From: JAFGJQ01 sp052034525
GTDB taxonomy: Bacteria > Planctomycetota > Phycisphaerae > UBA1845
Reading direction: 5' to 3'
Assembly: GCA_052034525.1 (NCBI GenBank)
Contig: JBPOIK010000008.1
Location: 46,788-110,787, forward strand
DNA length: 64,000 nt
In this document: in pieces, positions 1 to 8,237 of the stretch
Position numbering within the stretch: the first letter of the stretch is position 1
Layout: the number at the start of each line of letters is the position of its first letter
Notes under the pieces: generated by a model
The model's input: only the letters and a program-made list of their open reading frames with translations
Database searches by the model: none
What the model was told of the DNA's origin: nothing
Position numbers and translations under genes: made by a program

Positions 1-2
1 CC

Positions 3-1301
3 CGCCAACGCATCATCACCCCCGCCATGCACCGGGTGGCGGAACGCGAGAACGTCACATCCGTCTTCATCCGCAATCAGATCGGCCGCGGCCGGGTGGT
101 CATTCCCGCCAACGTGAATCATCTGCCGCCCAACGGGCGATTGGACCCCATCGGAATCGGCCGCCCCATTCGTACGAAAGTCAACGCGAATCTGGGCGCC
201 TCGCCCGTCGCCTCCTCCGCGGAACAAGAGCTGGAGAAGCTGGATTGGGCCGTTCGCTACGGAGCGGACGCCATCATGGATCTCTCCACCGGGGGAGACC
301 TGAACGAGATCCGGCAACGCCTGATTGCCAATGCCACGGTGCCGCTTGGCACGGTCCCCATCTACGAGATGATCGTGAACCGACCTGTGGAAGCGCTGAC
401 GCCGGCGATCATTCTGGAGACCATCGAACGCCACGCGCGACAGGGCGTGGACTTCATGACGCTTCACGCTGGCGTGCTGAAGGAGCACCTCCCGCTGGTG
501 GCCAGACGGACCGCCGGCATCGTCTCTCGGGGGGGCTCGCTTCTGGCCAAGTGGATGACATACCACAACCGCGAGAACCCGATCTACGAGCTGTTCGACG
601 AGATCAGCGCCGTTTTCCGGCAGTACGACGTGACCTATTCCCTGGGCGACGGCCTGCGCCCCGGATGTCTGGCCGACGCGACGGACCAGGCGCAGATGGC
701 CGAGCTGCGTACCCTCGGCGAGCTGGTCCAGCGGGCCCGCGAGTCCGGCGTGCAGGTGATGGTCGAGGGCCCCGGCCACATCCCGTACCATGAAATCGAG
801 CTCAACATGCTGTTGCAGCAGGAGTTATGCGACGGCGCACCGTTTTACGTGCTCGGGCCTGTGGTCACGGACATCTTTCCCGGCTACGACCACATCACTT
901 CGGCCATCGGTGCCACGGCCGCAGCGTACCACGGAGCCGCCTTTTTGTGTTACGTGACGCCGCGCGAGCACCTTGGCCTGCCGACCCGCGATGACGTCCG
1001 ATTGGGCTGCGTCGCTCACCGGATCGCCGCTCACGCCGCCGACGTCGCACGCGGGCTGCCGGCCATTCGCGAGCGCGACGACGCCATGGCCCGTGCCCGG
1101 GCCGCCCTGGATTGGCCGAGGCAGTTTGAGCTGGCGTTCGACGGCCAGACTGCCCGCACCCTGCGGGACACGGCTTTGCCTGAAGAGGCCGACTACTGCG
1201 GCATGTGCGGCCGGGACTGGTGCGCCATGCGTATCACCCGCGATCTGGAGCAGGACCGAACCGAGTCCTCCGTAGCCCATCCGGCACCACGCGGCGAATG
1301 A
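3..1301 (+). CDS. thiC: Phosphomethylpyrimidine synthase ThiC (5' truncated by window edge)
   Basis: ThiC is a radical-SAM enzyme that rearranges aminoimidazole ribotide into hydroxymethylpyrimidine phosphate for thiamine synthesis in the cytoplasm. The frame is open from the first bases of the window, so the true start lies upstream. About 430 codons are visible, which is most of the catalytic region. Family signatures are clear: KVNANLG, DLSTGGD, HAGVL, SRGGS, SLGDGLRPG, EGPGH and GYDHITSAIGA. The C-terminus carries CGMCGRDWC, the CX2CX4C motif that binds the 4Fe-4S cluster. A TPP riboswitch often precedes thiC, but that region is outside the window. No other thiamine gene is adjacent. Identification is essentially certain. 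Confidence 0.97.
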   Translation, partial: RQRIITPAMHRVAERENVTSVFIRNQIGRGRVVIPANVNHLPPNGRLDPIGIGRPIRTKVNANLGASPVASSAEQELEKLDWAVRYGADAIMDLSTGGDLNEIRQRLIANATVPLGTVPIYEMIVNRPVEALTPAIILETIERHARQGVDFMTLHAGVLKEHLPLVARRTAGIVSRGGSLLAKWMTYHNRENPIYELFDEISAVFRQYDVTYSLGDGLRPGCLADATDQAQMAELRTLGELVQRARESGVQVMVEGPGHIPYHEIELNMLLQQELCDGAPFYVLGPVVTDIFPGYDHITSAIGATAAAYHGAAFLCYVTPREHLGLPTRDDVRLGCVAHRIAAHAADVARGLPAIRERDDAMARARAALDWPRQFELAFDGQTARTLRDTALPEEADYCGMCGRDWCAMRITRDLEQDRTESSVAHPAPRGE

Positions 1302-1692
1302 GGCAGGCAAAAAGGACCGTCTCCTCCCGCATCGCCGCCGGCGGCCAACCCCCCGGTCTGCCTCCTGCACCGGGATGGCCCGCATGAAAAAACCGGGATA
1401 TGTGATGTCGCGTTCCCCACCGGCGGCGGGATATTCCTCGTGGCTTTGGATGACCTGCCCGACTACTTCCTGTCGCCCCCCGATCATGCGGCGTTGCACT
1501 GCCCCATATGCGGCGGGCACGGGTTGCCCCCACTGTGCGGGGTCGTCCCCGGCCGAGGAGTCCACGCCATAGTCTCTCGGGTCGGCGTCGGAAAACAGCA
1601 TCCGCGGAGCGTCGGCGAACCGGCGCTCCGCGGATGCGGACGCACCAGACGGGCCGACCCGGTGTCGACCCGTCGTCAGGCTGTGCCCGTGA
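1302..1692. other. Intergenic region between thiC and a convergent minus-strand operon
   Basis: No convincing gene is seen on either strand. The only clear element is a strong hairpin at 1598-1637 that serves the minus-strand operon. The stretch between the thiC stop and the hairpin shows no ribosome-binding site followed by a plausible frame. Confidence 0.5.
1598..1637 (-). terminator. Rho-independent terminator of the LPP20/CsgG-like operon
   Basis: Arms 1598-1611 and 1624-1637 pair perfectly over 14 bp around a 12-nt loop. Read on the minus strand, the hairpin is followed by TGTTTTC, a short U-tract. It lies about 55 nt past the stop of the small lipoprotein gene, which fits the end of the minus-strand transcript. 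Confidence 0.8.
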
Positions 1693-1854
1693 TCATTCCA
1701 CGAGCATAATCGTCTCGTTCTGCGGTTCCTGCATCGGCGACTCGTGCACCGTTTCGGTTCTCTTGACGGTGCGGATGTCATCGCCGCAGCCGGACACGTT
1801 CGTCACGACCATCATGCAGGCCGTCACCAGTACCGCCGCGATCCAGCGTTTCAT
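1693..1854 (-). CDS. Small putative lipoprotein (53 aa)
   Basis: This short gene encodes a 53-residue protein with a basic start (MKRW), a hydrophobic stretch and a lipobox-like VSGC at about residues 20-23. That predicts an exported, lipid-anchored peptide whose mature part is only about 30 residues. An AGGAG Shine-Dalgarno sits about 8 nt before the ATG. It is the last gene of a minus-strand operon, 34 nt after the triple LPP20-like gene and followed by a strong terminator. The mature part is polar and I do not recognise it. Its position suggests it may work with the two envelope proteins upstream, but this is inference. Confidence 0.72.
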   Translation of the reverse strand: MKRWIAAVLVTACMMVVTNVSGCGDDIRTVKRTETVHESPMQEPQNETIMLVE

Positions 1855-1888
1855 AGCTACCGCTCCTCTCTGTCAGCGTGCCGCCCGG

Positions 1889-3208
1889 CTACTGCCGCTG
1901 CACAATCAGCATCTGCCCGTGTACCACTCGCCACACTTCCATGCCCGGAATGCTCACGGTCACCCGGCACACGCCGTCGCCGAATTCCGTCTTGTCCACC
2001 ATGGAGCCGGCCAGCACGGTGTTGATCTGGGCGTTGATCTCGTCGTACTGGGTCACAAAATCCTTCACCAGCGTGTCCGACGCGATTCTCATGCCGTACA
2101 CCCGCTCCACCAGCTTCCGCTTGGCGTCCAGTTCCGCCGCCCGTGCCGACTTCAGCTTGCCCAGAGCGCTGTCAAATTCCGGGTCCGTCCCCTCACCCAT
2201 CGCGGTGATCCGGCTCGTGGTCCAGTCCGGATAGGAAACAGCCTGCTCCTTTTCCACCACCCTGATGAACTCCGGCGGCGCCACGCCCATGCCGGTCGCC
2301 TCGAAAACGTCGCCCCGGATCTGGTTCTTGACGTTCACGATGTCGGTGCCGGTCACGCGATCGCCCTGGTAGTGCCGGGTGTGAATCTCCTTGATGGTGG
2401 TGATCACCTGCTCCACCGGGATCGAGTACGTCACCTCCACGATGGGCTCGTCACTGTGGTAGTACTCCGGGCGTGACTGGGTCGCCCCCCTCAGGTAGTC
2501 CGAGGCACGCGTGCTGATCACGTCCCATTCCGTCACGAAATCCCGCACCTGCGTATCCGAGGTGATCCGCAGCCCCTTGATCCGCTCCAGCAGCTTGCGC
2601 ATGGCGTCCAGTTCGGCCGCCCGCTTGGCCTTCAGCCGGCCCTGCGGTCCGATCTCCTTCCACAACTGCGGCAACGGCGGCGCGGGCAGGGAGGCCGTGT
2701 CCACCGCCTCCAGTCCCTGCGCCAGCTCATCCGACAGCGGCGGAATGTCCGGCCGGGGCGCGCCCATGCCGGTCACCTTGACCACGTCCTTCTTGATCTC
2801 CTGCCGGATGTGTTCGAAATCGGTGCCCTGGATGCGATCGCCGTGATAATGACGGGTGTGAAGCTCCTTCAGGTGCGTGATCAGCGTCGCCACGGTGATC
2901 TCGGCGTCGATCTCGCAGGAAAGGTCGTCGTACCAGCGCGGCGTTCCGAACCGGGCGCCGCGGATGAAGGTGTCCAACTCCGCCCGAATCACGTCGCTTT
3001 CCGTCACGAAATCACGCACCAGCGTGTCCGACGTGAGATGCAGTCCCTGGATGGTCTCGGCCAGCCGCCGGTAGGCGTCCGCCTCTGCCGCCCGCTTGGC
3101 CAGCAGCTTGTTCTGCGCGTCTGAAACCGCTTGCGCGCGAGCCGTCTGGGGCCAGGCCAGACCCACAGCGATGCCCGACAGCAACGCGACTTGTAACATG
3201 CGTACCAT
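1889..3208 (-). CDS. Secreted protein with three LPP20-like repeats
   Basis: The 439-residue protein starts with a signal peptide (residues 1-26, cleavage near ARAQA) and contains three copies of one module. Each copy has the pattern AKRAAExDAxRxLxExIxGL followed by TSDTxVRDFVT, at about residues 35-160, 193-325 and 350-430. The third copy is shorter and lacks the LHTRHYxGDRxxGTD segment. The pattern matches the LPP20 family (as in Helicobacter LPP20 and vibrio FlgP), which usually has a single copy per protein. AGGAGG lies 8 nt before the ATG. It follows a CsgG-like lipoprotein gene and precedes a tiny lipoprotein. LPP20 proteins are envelope proteins often found beside CsgG/LpoB-like proteins; the exact role here is unknown. 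Confidence 0.8.
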   Translation of the reverse strand: MVRMLQVALLSGIAVGLAWPQTARAQAVSDAQNKLLAKRAAEADAYRRLAETIQGLHLTSDTLVRDFVTESDVIRAELDTFIRGARFGTPRWYDDLSCEIDAEITVATLITHLKELHTRHYHGDRIQGTDFEHIRQEIKKDVVKVTGMGAPRPDIPPLSDELAQGLEAVDTASLPAPPLPQLWKEIGPQGRLKAKRAAELDAMRKLLERIKGLRITSDTQVRDFVTEWDVISTRASDYLRGATQSRPEYYHSDEPIVEVTYSIPVEQVITTIKEIHTRHYQGDRVTGTDIVNVKNQIRGDVFEATGMGVAPPEFIRVVEKEQAVSYPDWTTSRITAMGEGTDPEFDSALGKLKSARAAELDAKRKLVERVYGMRIASDTLVKDFVTQYDEINAQINTVLAGSMVDKTEFGDGVCRVTVSIPGMEVWRVVHGQMLIVQRQ

Positions 3209-3336
3209 GCGAGATTCCTCCTGTATCTGTTAGTCTGTGTTCGCCTGCATTGAGGGCAACGGCGGGCACCCGGCAACATCCGTCCCGCCGGCATCTCCCC
3301 GGCCATTACCCGTAAGACACCGCCGCGTCACGACGG

Positions 3337-4386
3337 TTAGCCCGCCTTCCGAATGCGGGCCATGTTGGCGTCCAGCCGCTTCTTGGCCGCCAGGTACTGG
3401 GGCTTGTCCGCCTGGCGGACCGCCTTCTTGTAGTAGCTCAACGCCTCGTCGTATTGCCCCATCGCCTCACAGGCCACGCCGGCCGCGAAGAGCGCGTTGT
3501 GGTTCTCCGGATCCTCGGCGATCGCCGCCTTCAAGCACGACAGCGCCTCGGGATACTCGTCGGCCCGCAGGTGGGCCACCCCCTGGGCGCACGCCTTGGC
3601 CCTGCTGGATTCCACCTCGATCTCCGTCGTTACCTGGCACGGCATGAGCATCGCGATGAATTCCCGGGCAACCCGCTCGATGAGCGTGCCCGCGATCCGA
3701 TCCGTCGGGGTCAGCCCCGCCTCCCCCTCACCACTGCCGAAAAAGAAGCTCGGGTCCGTCTCCTCCGTCGAGGTCAGCCTATCCCCGTGAAGGGCCCACG
3801 TTTCACCCGTCTTGATATCCACCAACTGGAACGTGGCCTGGGCCTCCACGTTCTTCTTCACCTTGTCGACCTCCCGAGTGTTCATATGACCACCGCCACC
3901 GCCGCCATACCGCCAAGCATGGGCAAACCCACCCATGCTGGACATCGAGGTCTTTTTGCCGTGCGCCACCTCTTCCTTGATATTCACCTTGCTGGTGATG
4001 ACGGCCTGGATTCCCATCAGTTTCGGCGGCGCGCCGCTGGCCACGGCCTGGGTCAGCCCGGCCGCGTTCAGGTCCGCCTCCTGCATCACCTTCTTGGTCT
4101 CCGCGCGGGCCGCCACCCGCAGCGGAATCCCGTACTTCTCTTTGGACTGTTCAATCAAGGCCTGCAGAAGGTCAGCCGTCATGTCCGACCACTTCGCGTC
4201 CGTGGCCGGCCCCAGCTCGGCCGGTGCAATGTCCACAGCCTCCAAGCCCGCGGGCAGCCCCTTCGAGGCGTTGAGCGTATACTGAAGAGTGACCACGGCC
4301 CGCTCCTTACCACCGCAGCCGATCAGCGTTGCCAGCATCACCGCCGACAGAGCAGCACCCACCCACATCCTGTACGTTCCGCGCAT
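3337..4386 (-). CDS. CsgG/LpoB-like lipoprotein with C-terminal TPR repeats
   Basis: The 349-residue product begins with a lipoprotein signal (hydrophobic stretch, then ATLIGCGG), so it should be lipid-anchored in the envelope. The middle (about residues 60-250) resembles the CsgG/LpoB fold. It has a predicted ER-like helix with TKKVMQEADLNAAGL, then GIQAVITSKV, then a segment mentioning processing of a 'VDIKTGE' type strand. About residues 265-345 form two TPR-like repeats (LRADEYPEALSCLKAAI and GQYDEALSYYKKAV). I chose the second ATG (4386) because GGAGG lies 9 nt before it; the upstream ATG at 4395 directly abuts that GGAGG. It is the first gene of an operon with the triple LPP20-like protein 128 nt downstream. 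A glycine/histidine-rich loop sits near residue 165. Confidence 0.75.
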   Translation of the reverse strand: MRGTYRMWVGAALSAVMLATLIGCGGKERAVVTLQYTLNASKGLPAGLEAVDIAPAELGPATDAKWSDMTADLLQALIEQSKEKYGIPLRVAARAETKKVMQEADLNAAGLTQAVASGAPPKLMGIQAVITSKVNIKEEVAHGKKTSMSSMGGFAHAWRYGGGGGGHMNTREVDKVKKNVEAQATFQLVDIKTGETWALHGDRLTSTEETDPSFFFGSGEGEAGLTPTDRIAGTLIERVAREFIAMLMPCQVTTEIEVESSRAKACAQGVAHLRADEYPEALSCLKAAIAEDPENHNALFAAGVACEAMGQYDEALSYYKKAVRQADKPQYLAAKKRLDANMARIRKAG

Positions 4387-4658
4387 CTGAATCATCCTCC
4401 TTAAAGCGTGACTTAAAACCCGGTCGCGTCAGGGTCGGGCAGCAGCCTCGATTGGAGCGTTATGGTTGCCCAGACACAAGCTCGGCCTGCGCCATCGCCG
4501 ATGCCATGCCCTGAACCCCCACACCAAGTCGAGCTAGTGAACCACCATCCCCACCGACCGTCAACCCCCGCGGTGGGCGTTCGTTTGACACTCCGCGGAA
4601 CACCTCTTACCATTCGACGACTGCCCGTTTCGCACCACCGGCGCCACCAGAGGGGGCC

Positions 4659-5831
4659 ATGATCACCCGACGTAGTACCCGAACCGTTCGCGTGGGGAAC
4701 GTCTGTATCGGCGGCGGCCATCCCGTCACGATTCAGTCCATGACCAGCACGTGCACCCACGACATCCCGGCCACCCTCGCTCAAATCCGCGGCCTGGCGT
4801 CGGCCGGGGCGGACATGGTCCGGGTGGCCGTTCCCAAGCGGCAAGACACGGCCGCGCTGAAGGATATTCTGGCCGGCTCGCCGGTGCCCATCATCGCGGA
4901 CGTGCATTTCCACTATCGCCGCGCGCTGGAAGCGATCGAGGCGGGCGTTCACAAGATTCGGTTGAATCCGGGCAACATCAAGGATCGCCGGCAGGTGGAT
5001 GAGGTGATCGCGGCCTGCCGGGAACGGAGCGTCCCCATCCGGGTGGGCGTCAACGAGGGCAGTGTGGTCGAGCGGGCGGACAAACAGCGGCGATCCGCGC
5101 AGAAGGCGGCCCTGGCCCAAGACCCTCACGGTCGCCTGATCCAGTTGATGATGGATACGCTTGAATCGTACCTCGACATCTTCCGCGAAGGCGATTTTCA
5201 TGACGTGGTGCTGGCGGCCAAGAGCATCGACCCTGCGGTCGTGATCGGCGCCTATCGGGCGGCCAGTGATCGCTTCGACTATCCGCTGCACCTGGGCGTG
5301 ACGCATGCGGGCCCTCCGGAGACCGGGCGCATCCGTTCCGTCGCGGCGTTGGGCACGCTCCTGGCCGAGGGAATCGGCGACACGATGCGCATCTCCTATG
5401 CCGCCGATCCCGTGCACGAGGTGGAGGACGCCAAAGAGTTGCTCTGCTGTCTGGGCCTTCGCCGCCGCAGCGAACCGGAGCTGATCGCCTGTCCGACCTG
5501 CGGCCGCATAGAGGTGGACCTTCTGAGGCTGGTTCGGGACGTGCGTCACCGGCTGGCCGACATCCGCATTCCCTTGAAGGTGGCCGTCATGGGCTGCGTC
5601 GTGAACGGTCCGGGCGAGGCCGAGGGGGCGGACGTGGCGGTCTTCGCCGGGAAGGGCAAGGGCGTGATCTGCGTCCAGGGCGAGCAGGTTCGCACCGTCG
5701 GCGAAGCGGAGATCCTGGACGCTTTGTACGATGAGTGCGTACGTCTTGCCGCCCGCGTGGAGTCTGGCGAAGTGCGGTTGGCGCACGCCGCTCCCCGTAT
5801 TACTCCGCCGGGTCCGGGCGTCAGCCTGTAA
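4659..5831 (+). CDS. ispG: 4-hydroxy-3-methylbut-2-en-1-yl diphosphate synthase IspG (GcpE)
   Basis: IspG is the iron-sulfur enzyme of the MEP isoprenoid pathway that reduces methylerythritol cyclodiphosphate to HMBPP. The 390-residue frame starts with RRSTRTVRVGNVCIGGG and IQSMTST, the typical N-terminus. It carries the 4Fe-4S ligands as CPTC at about residues 278-281 and the third Cys in MGCVVNGPGEAEG near residue 312. The length fits the short bacterial form without the inserted plant/chlamydial domain. An AGAGGGGG ribosome-binding site sits just ahead of the ATG. The gene stands alone, divergent from the CsgG-like operon and convergent with sucrose synthase, whose stop is 18 nt away. Confidence 0.97.
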   Translation: MITRRSTRTVRVGNVCIGGGHPVTIQSMTSTCTHDIPATLAQIRGLASAGADMVRVAVPKRQDTAALKDILAGSPVPIIADVHFHYRRALEAIEAGVHKIRLNPGNIKDRRQVDEVIAACRERSVPIRVGVNEGSVVERADKQRRSAQKAALAQDPHGRLIQLMMDTLESYLDIFREGDFHDVVLAAKSIDPAVVIGAYRAASDRFDYPLHLGVTHAGPPETGRIRSVAALGTLLAEGIGDTMRISYAADPVHEVEDAKELLCCLGLRRRSEPELIACPTCGRIEVDLLRLVRDVRHRLADIRIPLKVAVMGCVVNGPGEAEGADVAVFAGKGKGVICVQGEQVRTVGEAEILDALYDECVRLAARVESGEVRLAHAAPRITPPGPGVSL

Positions 5832-5849
5832 GCAGATATCCCGCCTGCC

Positions 5850-8237
5850 TCAGTGCGGCACGCCTTCCGCCAGGCCGCGGAACTGCAGCGCATAGAGCAT
5901 TTCCAGGTATCGGCGCGTTTCCTGTCTTTCCGGACTCGTCACGTATTTCCAGAAGCCGTAAATGCGGGCCAGCGTCATCATCCGTTGGCCGTAGAGTTTC
6001 CAGGTATAGCTGGATTCGATCCGCTTGATGGCGCCGTTGGAGATGCGCTCCCATTCCTTGGGGGCCGCCGCAGCTCGATCCAGGAAATCTGCGATTTTCC
6101 GGGCCGCCTGGTCGCCGTGGTTCGGGTCGATGTGGAACCCGGACACGTCGTCTTCGATGATCTCGAGCGGCCCGCCGTACCGCGTGGCGAACGTGGGCAG
6201 CCCGGAGGTCATGGCCTCGATCACACTCAGGCCGAACGCCTCGAACAGCGCCGGTTGGACGAAGACACCCCGGGTGTCCGCCACCCGCCGGTAGAGGGCG
6301 CCCACCAGCCGCCGGTTGGACTGAAACCCCACCCAGCGAATCTGCCCTTCCAGCCGATGTTCGTCGATGAGCCTGTGCAGGGTCAGGATCTGATCGCGCT
6401 CCTCGTTGTCCAGCGAGAGGTTCGGGTCGATGTGTCCGCCGACGACCAGAAGATTGGCGCGTTCCCGTAACCGCGGACACCGGCCAAACCAGTCCACCAG
6501 GCCGTTGATGTTCTTGATCCGATCCAGCCGGGCCATGGTAAAGACGATGGGTTTGTCCGGATCCTTGAAACGGCTTCGCGCCGGCGAACCGTTGCCGTCG
6601 CCGAAGATCACCGCCTCCGCTTCGCCGCGTATCCGCTTGGTCCGCCGTTTCTTCAGCGTGTAGGGGAAATAGATGTCCGGGTCCGCGCCGGGCGAGACCA
6701 CGTTGAACTTGGGATCGTACACGTCGATGCCGTTCACCACGCGGTACAGACCCGGCATGGTGAAGGAGGAGTAGCTTTCGTACTGGCCCACGCTGTCGGG
6801 CGTACCGGCGATCTCCTGGTACGTGCTGGTGACGATGAAGTCCGCCGTGTTCATGGCAATCAGATCCGCGGTGAACTGGCACGCGAAGTGGTAGCGGTCG
6901 TCATTTTCCCGCCAATACAGATCGGAGTAGAGGTACTTCGTCTTCTCCAGGGCGTGTGCGATGTTGCACTGAGTGACCTGCATCCGGCGCGACATGAGTG
7001 AGGCCACCAGATTGCCGTCGGAGTAGTTGCCGATGAGCAGCGCAGGCCGGCCGCCCAGTTCCGCCAGAACCTCCTTCTCGGCTTCGAGGGCGAACTGCTC
7101 CAGGTAGGGCCAGATCTCGAAACGGCTGATCCAATGCGGCACGATTCCACCGGCGCGGTCCCGAAACGGAACCCGGAGGATTCGGGCGTGGGTGGTGCCG
7201 CTGATGTGCTCGATCCGCTGGTTGCACGTGGTGTTGTCGGCGTCGGGAATCAGCCGGGTGACCACCAGGATACGCGGCTCGATCTCAATGCCCTGTTCTT
7301 CCATCCGATGGTACATCTCCTTCTCCAGGGCCCGCACCTGGTCGAGGATGTACACCACCTGCCCGCCCGTATCCGGCTTTCCCAGGACGTTGGCCTGGCC
7401 GAAGTATCCGTGCGGCGAAAGGATCACGATGCTGAAGATCATCGGGATTCGTGACACGAACTCCTCGAACACCTGCGGCGACGGCGCCTCCAGAATGTCC
7501 GAGAGCAGCCGCAGCGTGCTGCGCATACGGGCAACCGTCTTGCCCCATCCGGGCTCGAAACCCAGGTCGGCCATGCGCTCGCTGACGTCGTCCCAGCCGG
7601 CGTCCTGAGGCCGGGCCGACAGGAACTCCTCCGCCTTTCGCACAGCGTGTCGCAGCTCCGCCACATCCCGCACGCGTCGGTTCAACATGAGCCGCACGCC
7701 CCGCACGTGATGCATGCGCAGAAATTCCAGCAGCGTCTGGTCGTCCGAATCCAGGTTCCGGAGCATCTCGCCGGAAAGCCGGCGATTCAGAAACTGCACC
7801 CCCTGGCCCACGGATCGGGATTCGCGCAGGTATGGAAATCCCCGGTTGAACGGCGTCAGATCAATCTCCAGCGGCCAGTCGTCCGGCGCTCCGCCGCGCA
7901 CCATCCGCTCTTTGAACGCCAGAAACTCCGATACGGAGATTTCCTCGACGTCCGCGGACTCCGCGTGAAACCGCAGGTACTGCCAGCGGCCGATCGCCGG
8001 CCGGACCGCCAGCACCACCCAGGGCGGATCCAGCACGGCCTCCTGCGTCGCGTTGATCGTGTGCCCCAGAGGCGAATGGGCCAGGTCTTCCTCGCCGTTG
8101 GCGGCGCAGTACGTCCGCAATCCGTCCACCAGATCGGATCGAAGCAGAAAGGGACGGCCCAGCGAGTTGAATTGCTGAAACAGCGAATACGCCTGCTCGC
8201 GATGCGACGCAAGATACTCCGTCAGACGATCACTCAT
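5850..8237 (-). CDS. Sucrose synthase
   Basis: Sucrose synthase reversibly splits sucrose with UDP or ADP into fructose and a nucleotide-glucose. The 795-residue protein has the family layout. The N-terminal regulatory region (residues 1-260) opens with RLTEYLASHREQ. The GT-B glycosyltransferase part begins near residue 270 with ILSPHGYFGQ and DTGGQVVYILDQ, and the EX7E catalytic motif EAFGLSVIE lies near residue 665. The length matches plant and bacterial sucrose synthases (about 800 aa). I chose the ATG at 8237, which overlaps the end of the upstream sucrose-phosphate synthase gene by 8 nt, because alignment with the family begins there. An in-frame extension to 8333 exists but has no family similarity. 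The overlap indicates translational coupling with the upstream gene. Confidence 0.95.
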   Translation of the reverse strand: MSDRLTEYLASHREQAYSLFQQFNSLGRPFLLRSDLVDGLRTYCAANGEEDLAHSPLGHTINATQEAVLDPPWVVLAVRPAIGRWQYLRFHAESADVEEISVSEFLAFKERMVRGGAPDDWPLEIDLTPFNRGFPYLRESRSVGQGVQFLNRRLSGEMLRNLDSDDQTLLEFLRMHHVRGVRLMLNRRVRDVAELRHAVRKAEEFLSARPQDAGWDDVSERMADLGFEPGWGKTVARMRSTLRLLSDILEAPSPQVFEEFVSRIPMIFSIVILSPHGYFGQANVLGKPDTGGQVVYILDQVRALEKEMYHRMEEQGIEIEPRILVVTRLIPDADNTTCNQRIEHISGTTHARILRVPFRDRAGGIVPHWISRFEIWPYLEQFALEAEKEVLAELGGRPALLIGNYSDGNLVASLMSRRMQVTQCNIAHALEKTKYLYSDLYWRENDDRYHFACQFTADLIAMNTADFIVTSTYQEIAGTPDSVGQYESYSSFTMPGLYRVVNGIDVYDPKFNVVSPGADPDIYFPYTLKKRRTKRIRGEAEAVIFGDGNGSPARSRFKDPDKPIVFTMARLDRIKNINGLVDWFGRCPRLRERANLLVVGGHIDPNLSLDNEERDQILTLHRLIDEHRLEGQIRWVGFQSNRRLVGALYRRVADTRGVFVQPALFEAFGLSVIEAMTSGLPTFATRYGGPLEIIEDDVSGFHIDPNHGDQAARKIADFLDRAAAAPKEWERISNGAIKRIESSYTWKLYGQRMMTLARIYGFWKYVTSPERQETRRYLEMLYALQFRGLAEGVPH

